A stretch of DNA of 64,000 bases from assembly GCF_000330505.1 (NCBI RefSeq), contig NW_004443615.1:359866-423865 (forward strand), in the 5' to 3' direction. This document shows positions 50,958 through 60,989 of this stretch, one piece after another. Positions within the stretch are counted from its first letter, which is position 1. Each line of letters opens with the position of its first letter. This DNA comes from Entamoeba invadens IP1. Taxonomy: Eukaryota > Evosea > Mastigamoebida > Endamoebidae. The notes under the pieces are model-generated. The model ran no database searches and was not told where the DNA came from. It was given only the letters and a program-made list of their open reading frames with translations. The position numbers and the translations under genes were made by a program.

Positions 50958-51170
50958 CACTCTCTTCTATTCAAGTTACTAGGGTTTCCTCTATTTTTGG
51001 AACACCTCAAAAGACAAATACTATATTTATAGTTTGGTTAATTATTGTTATAGAATTTGTCTTTATCGGTTTGAAAACCGAAGCCTTCTCAAGTGCCATC
51101 AAACACAATAAAAAATCAATTCAACAAACTACGCTTGGTAGTCTACAACACGTCACTCAAATGCATATTG

Positions 51171-52946
51171 TCACTTTTCTCCGGAGTACTCCTCCGTCTC
51201 CATTTTCATTGTGAGCAGTTTAGTCTCGTTATCAGCTATCCTCTGTCTTCTACTCAAGTTTGGTCTAACCATTCCCAGACTTGAAAAAGTGTTTCTTGAT
51301 ATGGAAGTTTGCTTCTTATAGAGTTGTTTTTGTTCTTCTTGTTTTTCTTCCTCCGCTTGTTCGAGCTTTTTAGCTTCTTCCATGAAATTGAAATCCTTTC
51401 CAAACAACACCGTTTTACGGTGTTGTTTTGATGATTTAATTTCAATCAGATTTGACTTGATTGGATGGTCCATTCCTGCACTTCTCCGTTTTTCTTCCGA
51501 TGTTTCTAACGTACACGAGTCTCGAAGACTCTCTGAAATTTTCATTTTACTTTCTTCATCTTCATTTTCTTCTTTTTTAAGTTGAAGTAACGACTTGGTT
51601 AATTCCTCGTCGTTCGGAAGAGATAGGCGGTACTTTTCTTTCCGTGTCTGGACGCGATTTTTCACTTTGACTTTTTGTGTGAGACATTCGTCGCTTTTGG
51701 AGAGGTCTACTGATGCGTCGCACGACTCGACAGAGATCTCAAACATATCAACTATTGTATCTTCCGAATTTAAAGACTTTATATCAGGCTGCACCTCTGC
51801 TGTTTGTAACGATTTCCTCTTCTCTGTGATGGGTGTTGTGCCTTGTGACGCCTTCTCCTTCTTTTTGCGCTGGACGACGTCCCACAACTTGTCGCTGATA
51901 TCTTTAGAGAAGCCAAATGACTCGATATCAAATTGTTCGATATACACAATGTCATTGATATTCAAATACCCAAATTGGACTAACTTATCAGTGACTTCTT
52001 CGATCCCCTCTTTCTTCATAAATGCTCTGATTGCCTCGATCGGGTCGGTGTATATCTCCGCCGGCTTTCTCTTCTCCAATTCTGCACCGGAAAATACGTC
52101 CTTATATTCGGGGAATAACGTCACAATAAATTTGTTCAAGCGGTAACAGAGGTCGTCCAACTTCTCATCCTCCAAATCCGTCGTTTCAGACTTTAAAAAG
52201 TGGATCCCCCTTTTGAACTGAAAACACGCAGAAAGGTTGACCAAATCGTCTTTGTTCTCCGCACACGTCGACGAAATAAACATGACGGGCGCAGTAATCT
52301 TTTTGACTTGTGGAATTGTCACACACGAGAAACACAAAGAGCCCTTCTCGACTTGGGGATTCTATTCATTATTAATTCATTTACTAATAACGTACTAGTA
52401 ACAAACGATTAAAACAATTCCAGCCAACTTGTCTAAACCTTTTGAATGCTTTTGGATCTTATAGGCTAGACATAAAGTAGGACCAACACCAGCACCTTTT
52501 CCATATAATATCACACGACTTGGCGATTGTTTTAACGTCTTTGTAACAAACCTCCACACCGTTTCAATATTTGATGCAGTTTTGGTGTCGGAATATGAAG
52601 ACCCCACGGTGTACCCTGGGTACTCCCACGCAACTACATTTGCTTTAAATATCTCTGCAAGACAAGATAACCAACTTTTGATATCGGAAAGACATTCGTT
52701 TGCATCGTGATTGTATAGGATAGTATAAGGTTCGGTTCTATTTATTATTGTTATAACTCTTTGCTAATGGATGAAGGTGCATAGAAGAACAAACACAGTC
52801 GACTTCGGTTTGATGTGAAGGATTGGGATATTCTTCGTGTCGATTTTAGTAAGGCCTGTGATAATAGGTTGGACCCCCGTTGAAAATGAGAGTTTCCGGA
52901 TTTTGGCGCCTTGTTTCAAAGTGATGGGTTGTGTAGGAATGCTCAT
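51171..52946 (-). CDS. ABHD17-like alpha/beta-hydrolase with SAM-like domain, probable pseudoenzyme
   Basis: Exons 52795-52946, 52407-52737 and 51171-52361, with introns of 57 nt (52738-52794) and 45 nt (52362-52406), both GTTTGT..TAG and in frame; about 557 residues. The joined hydrolase part follows ABHD17/ABHD13: TEPYTILYNHDANECL (FSHGNA block), VVAWEYPGYTVGSS (YDYSGYG block), RVILYGKGAGVGPTLCLA and KKITAPVMFISST. The nucleophile elbow GxSxG is GKGAG, so the serine is Gly. A SAM-like domain follows (IRAFMKKEGIEEV .. FGFSKDISDKLWDVV), then a long charged tail. The frame stays open upstream to a TATAG acceptor at 53074, so a further 5' exon is likely. Confidence 0.75.
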
Positions 52947-53073
52947 CCAAAGAAAAACGATCCAAAATTTTTGAGTTGTTCTAATGCTTATTTTTTCTGT
53001 AGGTTTTTTATATGATGGCTTTGGCTCTCTAAAATACTTACAAATCCTTCTTATTTTCGGGTACTTTGTAATT

Positions 53074-53561
53074 CTATAAAATACAATAATATAAATGATT
53101 TCCTTCTTATTTTTATTCTATTGTTTTACTATTGTCGAATTATTTGAAAAAAGTTGAGTTCGTATTTTGGCAACATGAAATCAAAATAGAATCACAGAAA
53201 CTACCATTTTAATTTATAATTACTAGACATATGGTTTATGGGTTGATTAAACAAAAAGAAATCTAATTGCTATAAATTGTGAAAACAAAATGTAAAAGCA
53301 TTTGTTTCTTTTTTTTACTTGGGAAAACTCCATTCTTTCGTTTTTTGTTAATTTTGTTTTAATATGAAAAAAATAAATTGACATTATCGTACAATCCAAT
53401 CTTGTCAAATAATCTATTAGTAATAATTGACAAATATTACTATCAAATACCATTACTTTTCTCCAATAGTAAATTATATTTCATATTTATATTTAAATGA
53501 ATTTAAAAACAATGACAAAGTCTGTCAAAAGAAAGATACTATACTTTTACTAATATTATTA
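53074..53561. other. A+T-rich intergenic DNA
   Basis: About 490 bp. May hold the missing first exon and promoter of the hydrolase gene on the minus strand; I found no good donor. Otherwise nothing. Confidence 0.4.
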
Positions 53562-54758
53562 TTATTCATTTTTGATCATTGTGACTTGTTCTGGTAAATC
53601 AGTGAGCCTTAAGCAATTGGAGAATGCGTATTTGTCCAATTGGACTCCTTTTTCCAGACTTATTTCTTTGATATTGCAACAGTCAAGGAAACACTCCTCT
53701 CCTATATGAGTAATTGTTGTAGGTATTTCAATGCAAGTGATAGAGTAGTCATATCTAAAACACTTTTGTGGTAATGACTTGATGGTTTGTGGAAGAACAA
53801 CTTTACTCAACATGCCACAAAACCCAAAGGCGCTTTCTCCAATAGATGTGACAGTGTTTGGTATTACTATCTCTTTCAAAAAATTTGATTGTTCAAAACA
53901 TCCAGAAGAGATGTGTACAACGCCTTCTGGTATTTCATTGCCGTACCGGTCCTTGTCTTCCAGTGAAAACTCAACTTGTGAACACGTGATCCCAGACTTA
54001 TTAAAAATCTTAGACAACCACAGTGGAACTTTGGAGTGTATTTCCTTAAGATTTTCACTTTCAAAGGTGGACAACGACTTACAGAAGGAAAAACACCCTC
54101 TCCCGATGTGTCTAAGCTCGTCGCATAACGTCACTTTACTCAAAGAGGTGCATTGCGCAAAGCATGAAGCCCCAAGTGACACCACATTGCTTAAATCTAT
54201 TTCCTTCAATGCTTTACAACCAAAGAAGCATCTTGGTGGCAATACAAATATATTACCCAAATCAACACGTGTCAATCGCGTTAATCCACTCAATGCACTC
54301 TCTTCAACCGATCCAATTTGTTGCGGAATTTCGATGGTTTTGATTTTCTTATCAAAACAGTTGGAAAGCACATTAACATCCTCTGGAATATCTTCTCCAA
54401 AGTCTTTGGAGTCGTCCGCAGTGTATTTAATCTTCATAAAAATAAGCTTTTCATCGTCGCAATTAGAAAAGTCGGAGTACGTCACGGGGTATGTCACTAC
54501 TTGTTTCGGCACACTTTCGATTATTTCGTCTTTGTCACTATACAAAAATTGCTTCTCCATTGCTGGAAACAATTTTTTAGACAAGACAGGGACAACGTTG
54601 TATTTGTAAGCTTCAGTGAAACGATAAAACTTTTTGGTCACAGCCATGAGAGTTATTACATCTACACTACTCTTCATGTAGATACCAACAACCACTATAT
54701 CTACTATGCCCAAGTGCCCTTTTGCGCCTTCAGGAAATTGCCCGTTTGTGTTACCCAT
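53562..54758 (-). CDS. second BspA-type leucine-rich-repeat protein
   Basis: A 398-residue LRR_5 protein. About eight repeats in residues 130-395 show phrases like LKEIVIPNTVTSIGESAFGF and ITCIEIPTTITHIGEECF. The N-terminal cap differs from the one at 20153-21391 and is more diverged (VVVGIYMKSSVDVITLMAVT), so the two are not recent copies. The start MGNTNGQF has Gly2 and could be N-myristoylated, an inference that would put it on a membrane. The ATG at 54758 is chosen over a GTG just upstream. Confidence 0.85.
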   Translation of the reverse strand: MGNTNGQFPEGAKGHLGIVDIVVVGIYMKSSVDVITLMAVTKKFYRFTEAYKYNVVPVLSKKLFPAMEKQFLYSDKDEIIESVPKQVVTYPVTYSDFSNCDDEKLIFMKIKYTADDSKDFGEDIPEDVNVLSNCFDKKIKTIEIPQQIGSVEESALSGLTRLTRVDLGNIFVLPPRCFFGCKALKEIDLSNVVSLGASCFAQCTSLSKVTLCDELRHIGRGCFSFCKSLSTFESENLKEIHSKVPLWLSKIFNKSGITCSQVEFSLEDKDRYGNEIPEGVVHISSGCFEQSNFLKEIVIPNTVTSIGESAFGFCGMLSKVVLPQTIKSLPQKCFRYDYSITCIEIPTTITHIGEECFLDCCNIKEISLEKGVQLDKYAFSNCLRLTDLPEQVTMIKNE

Positions 54759-55007
54759 CACGCAGAAATGAGTCGTTATACTTTCAAGTTATTGTTCTAT
54801 TATAGTACACATTAAATAGTTTAATTTACTATTATGATAATAATAATTATAAAATATATATAAAATTATTATTTATATAATTAATACATTAGTTTTTAAT
54901 CTTGGTATTACATTTTATTAATATAATTACTAGATTTATTAAATTCAGTTGAATTTTTAATTGATTTAAAAAAAACAATAAAATGTTATATATAACAAAA
55001 AAACGAA

Positions 55008-55352
55008 TTAATGTTTTTGGATGAAATAAGTTGTCAACACGAGTGCGGTGATGCCAAAAAGAACAACCAAAAATGCAGTTGGAGAGATGCAAAATATCAC
55101 ACGGCTCATCGCTTTGTCGGCCTGCTCTTCACCCCGACTTTTCACTTCAGGCTCTTCATCGTCGTCATCTTTTTTAGATTCTTCCTCATCTTTCTGCTCC
55201 TCGACTAATCCATTACTTGGAAGTTCTTGAACATCAGGAGTTGATGTCTTTTCATTGACAACATTGTACTCTTCTCCAACATCGCGTTGAGTTAGAATTG
55301 GGTTACTTGGGCTGTAGTCTTCATTGATACTCTCGTTTTGTGGATTTGACAT
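55008..55352 (-). CDS. small acidic tail-anchored membrane protein
   Basis: A 114-residue protein: an acidic, disordered cytosolic part (MSNPQNESINEDYSPS, later EEQKDEEESKKDDDDEEPE) and a single C-terminal membrane helix (about 88-109, VIFCISPTAFLVVLFGITAL), ending FIQKH. This is the layout of tail-anchored proteins of the ER or outer membranes. No family recognised. The start is the ATG at 55352; the frame extends to a TTG at 55391. Confidence 0.65.
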   Translation of the reverse strand: MSNPQNESINEDYSPSNPILTQRDVGEEYNVVNEKTSTPDVQELPSNGLVEEQKDEEESKKDDDDEEPEVKSRGEEQADKAMSRVIFCISPTAFLVVLFGITALVLTTYFIQKH

Positions 55353-55625
55353 TTGAAAAACACAATTTCGATGAAAATGTTTTTCTGTCAATTAATTAAA
55401 TAATTGATTTAATAGCTATTTTTACAATTATAATATAAATTAAATAATTTAATTAATACTAATAAATATAATTATTCTAATCTAAAAAAGATAACGAAAT
55501 AATAACAATTGAATTAATAAAACAATTAAAAACGGTATAATTAAATAAATAATATCATATTCTATATTTATTACTAATATAATATAAGTATAATAAACTA
55601 TAAAAAATACACATCAAAAGATACG
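55353..55625. other. divergent intergenic region
   Basis: 273 bp of A+T-rich DNA holding two divergent promoters; no clear element. Confidence 0.35.
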
Positions 55626-56154
55626 ATGAGTCTCCCCACACCAATATGTCGGCGAAAGATCACTGTAGAAATGAAAGAGGCTGCTAAGTCCAACGACAAG
55701 TACATCATCATGAAATTTGATCCCCAAAACATATTGAATTGTTACTACGTATTCATTGGTCCAGAAGAGACACCCTTTGAAGGTGGAATGTATTTTGGAA
55801 AAGTTGTTATCCCAACTGACTACCCATTCAGACCTCCTTCACTTCTTATGTATACCCCTTCAGGGCGCTTCGCGGTCGATACGAGAATTTGCATCTCTAT
55901 TAGTGATTGTTTGTTTCGTGGTCTTAAAATGTTATACAAAATGTTATTGACGACAAGTCCATCCCGAAACGTGGAACCCGGCTTATAACATCTCGTCAGT
56001 ACTTACAGGGTTGTTGTCGTTCATGACCTCAAACGAAACAGGGACGGGTTCTTTCAACGACCCACCACAAAAGCAGAGAGCTTATGCAAAGGCATCAATG
56101 GAGTGGAACGCCAAAAACACACTCTTCGCGAAGTTTTTCCCCGAGTTTTTGTGA
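55626..56154 (+). CDS. UBE2J/Ubc6-like ubiquitin-conjugating enzyme, two exons
   Basis: Exons 55626-55908 and 55958-56154, intron 49 nt (GTTTGT..AAG), giving 159 residues. The E2 core has YVFIGPEETPFEGGMYFGKV, PTDYPFRPPSLLMYTPSGRF, the active-site Cys in TRICISISDFHPETWNP (the junction falls in the Phe codon) and NISSVLTGLLSFM. The last blocks are specific for Ubc6/UBE2J, the E2 of ER-associated degradation. Those enzymes end in a membrane anchor, which is absent here: the protein stops at FFPEFL. It may be cytosolic or recruited by a partner. Confidence 0.9.
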
Positions 56155-56517
56155 TTGAAGTCTTGAATCACTTTTCGTTTGTGTCTAGATTTGATATTGT
56201 TTTTTATACTATTGATATATAGTTTAAAAGACAACCATTTCAATCGCGTCTGAAAATGTTATATTATATTAGGACTTTTACCCGAAAATAGGTGGAATAA
56301 ACGCCTATTATTAATAACTTTTTCTTCTCTGTTTTAAAAAATATAAAACATAAACTACATTTTATTACAAATATATTATATATGTATAGTATAACTCCCT
56401 CATACAAAACATTCCCAAACAAATAAAGCCCAAAAAACCTTAGAAATACACCAGAAATACCTAAGATATCGGGTGCCCAATAATCAGTTGAAAAGAACTT
56501 CAAAATACACTCCATCA
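56155..56517. other. A+T-rich intergenic DNA
   Basis: 363 bp with no coding potential on the plus strand. This matters because the next gene lacks the ArfGAP domain that its relatives have in front. Confidence 0.5.
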
Positions 56518-57310
56518 ATGGCAAATCGTTCCATTTATTCAGTTGCTAAAAAAACTGACACATCCATCGCAGCGACACGTGTAGATGATGGTGACGCGTT
56601 TGATGCATTTGATGATTTCGACAACATAGAAGAACCAGTTCCTGAAGTCCCCAAACCCGTTGAAGTGAAAGAGGAGGAGATTCAACCAGAAGTCTCTCAA
56701 AAAGAGGAAGTCGTTCAAGAAAAAGAGGAGCCAAAAATCGAAGAAAAAACAACCAATAAGCCTGGGTGGTGTTTCGACGATTTCGATGGGGCGGGAACTA
56801 TCAAACCAAAAATCTACGCGTCGGCTGCGGGGGGATCAAATGTTTCTGTTAAAAAGCCTCGTTTGTTCTTGACTCAAAAAGTATTAGTCCTTTATTATAA
56901 TATTTTTATAAAATCTAGTTACACACAAAATCGGTACTTTATAAATAAATAATTATTGAATATAGAAAATGTCCTGACTTGCAGAGAAAGCTCGCCCCAA
57001 GGAGACTGCTTCTTCGTCTTCAAACGTCGACTGGAACAAATACAAAAACGCCAAATCAATCAGCTCGGACCAACTTTTTGGAAGCGACGAGCCAACAGAA
57101 TTTGAGAAGGCAAAATTGTCGCAATACCAAAACTCGTCTGCAATTGGGTCAGACGATTTCTTTGGAAAAAAAGAGGAAGAAAGAACTTATAAAGTAAAAG
57201 GTGACGATGACGACTGGGGAAATGATGACTTGGCAAAAGTCGCTAATACTTTGGCAGAAGGAGCGTCGAGGCTCGCTACTAAGGCGAAGAACCTCTTTGA
57301 CGATTTCTAA
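56518..57310 (+). CDS. Glo3-motif (ArfGAP2/3-type) protein lacking the ArfGAP domain
   Basis: Exons 56518-56860 and 56985-57310 over a 124-nt intron (GTTTGT..TTGCAG), 222 residues. The second exon matches the C-terminal Glo3 motifs of ArfGAP2/3: WNKYKNAKSISSDQLFG, then FEKAKLSQYQNSSAIGSDDF and an amphipathic end (LAEGASRLATKAKNLFDDF). In ArfGAP2/3 these bind coatomer, SNAREs and membrane. The first exon is acidic with DF-rich phrases (FDAFDDFDN, WCFDDFDG). The zinc-finger GAP domain normally at the N-terminus is absent, and the 363 bp upstream are non-coding. It could be a coatomer adaptor without GAP activity. Confidence 0.75.
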
Positions 57311-57723
57311 GAATTTTTTATTGTTTGTTGGGTTATGTACTGTATTATTAAAGTATAAATTTTTGTAGTATTTTTATAATACATATTTATTAGAGACGAA
57401 AAACTGTATTCTATAGTTTAAGTGAAATATAGAAAAAATATAATACATTAAAATGAGATATGAAGTTTGTTATTTGAAAAAATAAAATCTCGGATTTAAT
57501 AAAAATCTTTTTTAATCAAAAAGCTTTTTGTGAACATATTGACAAGTTGTACAACAAGTTTTGCATCAAAAGCTTTCAAAACACTAACAAAATCGGTTTG
57601 GAAAGTCCTTAAAAAAAGAGTTAAATTATTAAATTGAACGATATTTAATAAAGTAAAACAAATGGTAAAATAAAGCTCTGTTTGCCAAATAATTTACTTG
57701 TTAAGAACATAAAGAAAAGAAAA
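57311..57723. other. intergenic region with palindromes
   Basis: Contains the perfect palindromes caaaaagctttttg (57517-57530) and gttgtacaac (57546-57555), and a second aaaagcttt at about 57568. Otherwise A+T-rich. Confidence 0.4.
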
Positions 57724-57852
57724 ATGGTAATCAATGATGATAAAGAGACGAGAAGGTTGACTCGAAAACGAAACAAAAAGATTTCAAAGAGAAATAACAA
57801 AATTTCTTCTATAAAAGAAGAGGAAGTAGAAAGGAAATATCTCGAAAAATAA
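57724..57852 (+). CDS. very basic 42-residue ORF just before the next gene
   Basis: ATG at 57724, TAA at 57850; starts MVINDDKETRRLTRKRNKKI and is lysine/arginine-rich. The stop lies two bases before the start codon of the next gene, so it would either be an upstream ORF in that gene's leader or a separate micro-gene. No family resemblance. A-rich DNA yields such basic frames by chance, so confidence is low. Confidence 0.25.
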   Translation: MVINDDKETRRLTRKRNKKISKRNNKISSIKEEEVERKYLEK

Positions 57853-57854
57853 GT

Positions 57855-58289
57855 ATGGAAGATCAAACAGCACAAACATGTGAAAACGGAAATTATCAAG
57901 AATATCGAACTCCTTTACCATTGAATGGTCAAACTTCTTACCAAACTTATCCACCGTTCTATTACAATATTACTTATCCCTATTATACCACTCAGATGTA
58001 TCCGTATCAAATGCAATACCAACAATACCAACCATTCCAAAATCAAATTGATGAAGTCGATGCTGCTCAAAAAGCACGCGAAAGAAAGGAGAAAAGACTT
58101 GAAGTGCTTGTGTCGCTGATTTTATTTGTTTTAGGCTTCTTCTGTTTGATTACTTGGGTCGTTAACTTGATGCTATTCAATCGAAGTCAAGTCAAAAAGG
58201 CTAGAATAATGGCGCAACTCTCTTGGGCTTTTATAGTGATGACCTGGGTATTTGCAGTCTTCACTATTCTCTTCACCAGTACAATTTAG
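57855..58289 (+). CDS. small two-TM protein with a Tyr/Gln-rich head
   Basis: A 144-residue protein. The N-terminal 65 residues are rich in Y, Q, P and T (YPPFYYNITYPYYTTQMYPY), followed by a charged stretch (QKARERKEKRLE) and two membrane helices (about 83-107 and 122-142). No signal peptide. The layout, a proline/tyrosine-rich cytosolic head followed by a hairpin of helices, occurs in several small trafficking proteins, but no family is recognised. Confidence 0.7.
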   Translation: MEDQTAQTCENGNYQEYRTPLPLNGQTSYQTYPPFYYNITYPYYTTQMYPYQMQYQQYQPFQNQIDEVDAAQKARERKEKRLEVLVSLILFVLGFFCLITWVVNLMLFNRSQVKKARIMAQLSWAFIVMTWVFAVFTILFTSTI

Positions 58290-58452
58290 TCCGTTTTGTT
58301 TGTATTTCATTGGTTTTTCTTTGTTCTGTTTGACTCCACTTAAGACTCCAAGTGAAGAAGAGTCTACCTTAACTCTAGTACCCATTTTAGTTTATTTTAT
58401 AATAAATATACTAAAAATATAAATTCAGAGACAAAGATGAAAAAGCAATCAG

Positions 58453-59688
58453 TTACGCAGAAGAAGAACCATCAAGTGGGTTCGGGAGTGTACTAGAGAG
58501 AATGAACAGAAGTGTCCCACCAATTGACAACCCGACGTTCATCGAGACCATAACCAAATTACCGGCAACCTTCATATCAGCAGGATCGATTTCTTTATAT
58601 GCAATTTGAATAGCCCAAGCACTGACATACCCATTTGTGAACGAGAACAATAACATGATGAAGAACATGTACCAAGGGGTGGTATATGGAATATAGTAAT
58701 AACAGAAGACTGGTATATAAAAGACGACACGAGACACTGAGAATATGAAGATCAACCACTTATTCCAAGGAATTGGAATATACACACAGAATCTCGATAA
58801 CAAGTCACCGATCATGAAAATGGTTGTTATGGTCAACACCACAGACGCCTGTTCGAATGAGCTGCTCAACGCCTTATACTGTGTATTAGTGAAAAATCCC
58901 GGGAATATTGATAAGGTGACAAAGAACACAAATCCGATGGAGAACAAGTTGATGGCCATCTTCTTGATCAAACGGATGAACGCTTGGAGGGAAGTCTCTT
59001 CTTTCAAAATGGTTTGTGTCTCATCTCCAGCGTTCGCGATATTCGTTTGTTCGTACAACTCTTGTGTGATTGGTATCGCGAAGTACATATAGATATACAT
59101 AGCATATGACGCCATGGCGACCATACAGTTCAAGTAGAACGACAAGAAGAAGTCGCTGTTTGGTTCGTTCTTGAATATGGCCCCTGAGATAATTCGAAGT
59201 ACTGACGATATCACACCACCGGCAGCCATTCCAATGAAATACATTGCAGAGTGCACTCCGGAAAACATCCCAGACAATCCCATGAATACCGATGCGTTCA
59301 TGGGTGTTGGTACACCGTTAAGTGTGGACATAATAATCATCACCCAGAACCCCGCTGCATTGGATGGGATATATACCAACACGAATGGAGTGACAATAAA
59401 TAAGATGATGTGTATAACAAAGGACAAGTGAGCAAATATGTTGAATGGGAATTTTTTGAGGAAAGAAGCGAGGACAGTCAGAATGATGGCAACTAAAAAG
59501 TTGAACCAGTTGTAGAAGAGTGGGAAGGTCGAGGTGTAACTGAGTGAGTAGTCAAAATGTGTTGCCAATAAGTCACTCAAATTGAGGAGTGTGTTGTAAA
59601 AGAGAAGATAAGTACTTCCAAAGAAAAAGAAGAATACTATAGTGATGATATTCTTCGCGGTCGATAACTTCGGATTACCAAAGGCCAT
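58453..59688 (-). CDS. equilibrative nucleoside transporter (ENT/SLC29)
   Basis: A 411-residue polytopic protein with about 11 membrane helices. ENT-like signatures are FMIGDLLSRFCVYIP (the D-x-x-x-R block of the eighth helix) and FSFTNGYVSAWAIQIAYKEI (the family's FxNGYL block), followed by KVAGNLVMVSMNVGLSIGG. An early helix has LLFYNTLLNLSDLLAT. It should import purine or pyrimidine nucleosides; Entamoeba cannot make purines and relies on salvage. Loop 6 is acidic. No introns. Confidence 0.87.
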   Translation of the reverse strand: MAFGNPKLSTAKNIITIVFFFFFGSTYLLFYNTLLNLSDLLATHFDYSLSYTSTFPLFYNWFNFLVAIILTVLASFLKKFPFNIFAHLSFVIHIILFIVTPFVLVYIPSNAAGFWVMIIMSTLNGVPTPMNASVFMGLSGMFSGVHSAMYFIGMAAGGVISSVLRIISGAIFKNEPNSDFFLSFYLNCMVAMASYAMYIYMYFAIPITQELYEQTNIANAGDETQTILKEETSLQAFIRLIKKMAINLFSIGFVFFVTLSIFPGFFTNTQYKALSSSFEQASVVLTITTIFMIGDLLSRFCVYIPIPWNKWLIFIFSVSRVVFYIPVFCYYYIPYTTPWYMFFIMLLFSFTNGYVSAWAIQIAYKEIDPADMKVAGNLVMVSMNVGLSIGGTLLFILSSTLPNPLDGSSSA

Positions 59689-60332
59689 GTGAATGTGATT
59701 TTTGGAGTTCCTTTTTAAGAAGATCAGGCTTCTTTAGACTACTACACCTTTCTAACTAATTTCTTGTTTTCTTCTAAACTGGAATATACTTCATATCACA
59801 GATTTTTGTAATAAAATATCGGGAAACAATGGGATGGAAAGAAGAAAAATAGAATTTGTTGTGTTACCATTTGAAAATATTTGCTGTGTATTCATATAAA
59901 AAAGATACATTAAAATGCATATCTATATTATTAGTACCACATCGAATAAAAGTTTTTGAAGACGAGTGTTGGTTAAAATAAGAAACAATTACTAGATTTA
60001 ATAACTTTTTTATTTGTAATTTTATAGTTACAAAACAAACAAGAAAAATAATTTCGTGTATAATATTCGTATTATACGGTTTTTTAGTAAATTTATTATA
60101 ATTGTTTTGATTCATTAACATGAATAATAATGTAAAGTGTTATATGAAAAAAACTAAGTAATTATAATACATAGTGATTTAATTATTATTTTAATATTGT
60201 TTCCTATACATTAAATTATTATAATACTAAAAGGGACCTACATTGACCACCACCACCACCTCTTAAAATAGATTTATTTTTTCTATTTCGAATCATATTC
60301 AAATTAAAATTATAGTAAATAGGAAACTGGGG
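59689..60332. other. A+T-rich intergenic DNA up to the gap
   Basis: No gene supported; the minus frame 59864-60121 is low-complexity. A short (cca)n run (about 60246-60261) stands out shortly before the gap. Confidence 0.45.
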
Positions 60333-60432
60333 NNNNNNNNNNNNNNNNNNNNNNNNNNNNNNNNNNNNNNNNNNNNNNNNNNNNNNNNNNNNNNNNNNNN
60401 NNNNNNNNNNNNNNNNNNNNNNNNNNNNNNNN
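60333..60432. other. assembly gap of 100 N
   Basis: Exactly 100 N, the conventional symbol for a gap of unknown size. Confidence 0.99.
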
Positions 60433-60989
60433 CGAATTTAATTTTTTGATTTTTTTACACAGTTAACAATTTAAACAAATTCCAAATTGTATAAATTGAG
60501 GAATCAAAACTTAATATAAAATAATCGGACTTTTTGATTAGTTTTGTTTTAAAGTACACAGTCCATTCAAGCTGTCAAAATTGATTGATACTCAACTTAA
60601 ATTAGTTGCCATATTTCCTATAATAAAATATGATTATACAAATAAAGTAAAGTTAAATCGTAAATTTTTTTACTTTTTTAAACTATATTAATTAAAAAAA
60701 TAATTTTATTATAGATTTTTACTAATACTTATTTAATTTTGATTACAAATTTATAATGATAAATAAATTTTATATAAATAATATTAAAATTATTCAATTG
60801 AATAACGAGAAATGATACAAAATGTCAATTTAGTGATATAAACAAAACTTGCACTGACAATAAACATTTTGTATATAAATTTTACAGTCGAAAGAATAAT
60901 ACCAACTAATTGTGAGTATAATTTATAATATAATAAAAGATAATATTATTAGTATTTTATAACTACTTATTATGATTTAATAAAGGTTA
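60433..60989. other. A+T-rich intergenic DNA
   Basis: 557 bp between the gap and the 3' end of the RNase P RNA gene. No other element supported. Confidence 0.45.

Noticed and set aside
53779..54609. 276-codon plus-strand frame opposite the LRR gene
   Set aside because: Shadow of the minus-strand repeats; the minus frame carries the LRR pattern.
56264..56524. 86-codon minus-strand frame over the start of the Glo3-motif gene
   Set aside because: Hydrophobic, A+T-derived and overlapping a supported start codon.
58173..58385. 70-codon minus-strand frame at the end of the two-TM gene
   Set aside because: Overlaps the coding end of a more convincing gene and has no recognised motif; the 3' part could still be examined.
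59864..60121. 85-codon minus-strand frame near the gap
   Set aside because: N/K/I/Y-rich and without recognisable pattern; composition is intergenic.
60246..60261. Short (cca)n run near the gap, considered as a tandem array or tRNA-linked repeat
   Set aside because: Only about five units and no tRNA gene nearby; too little to call.
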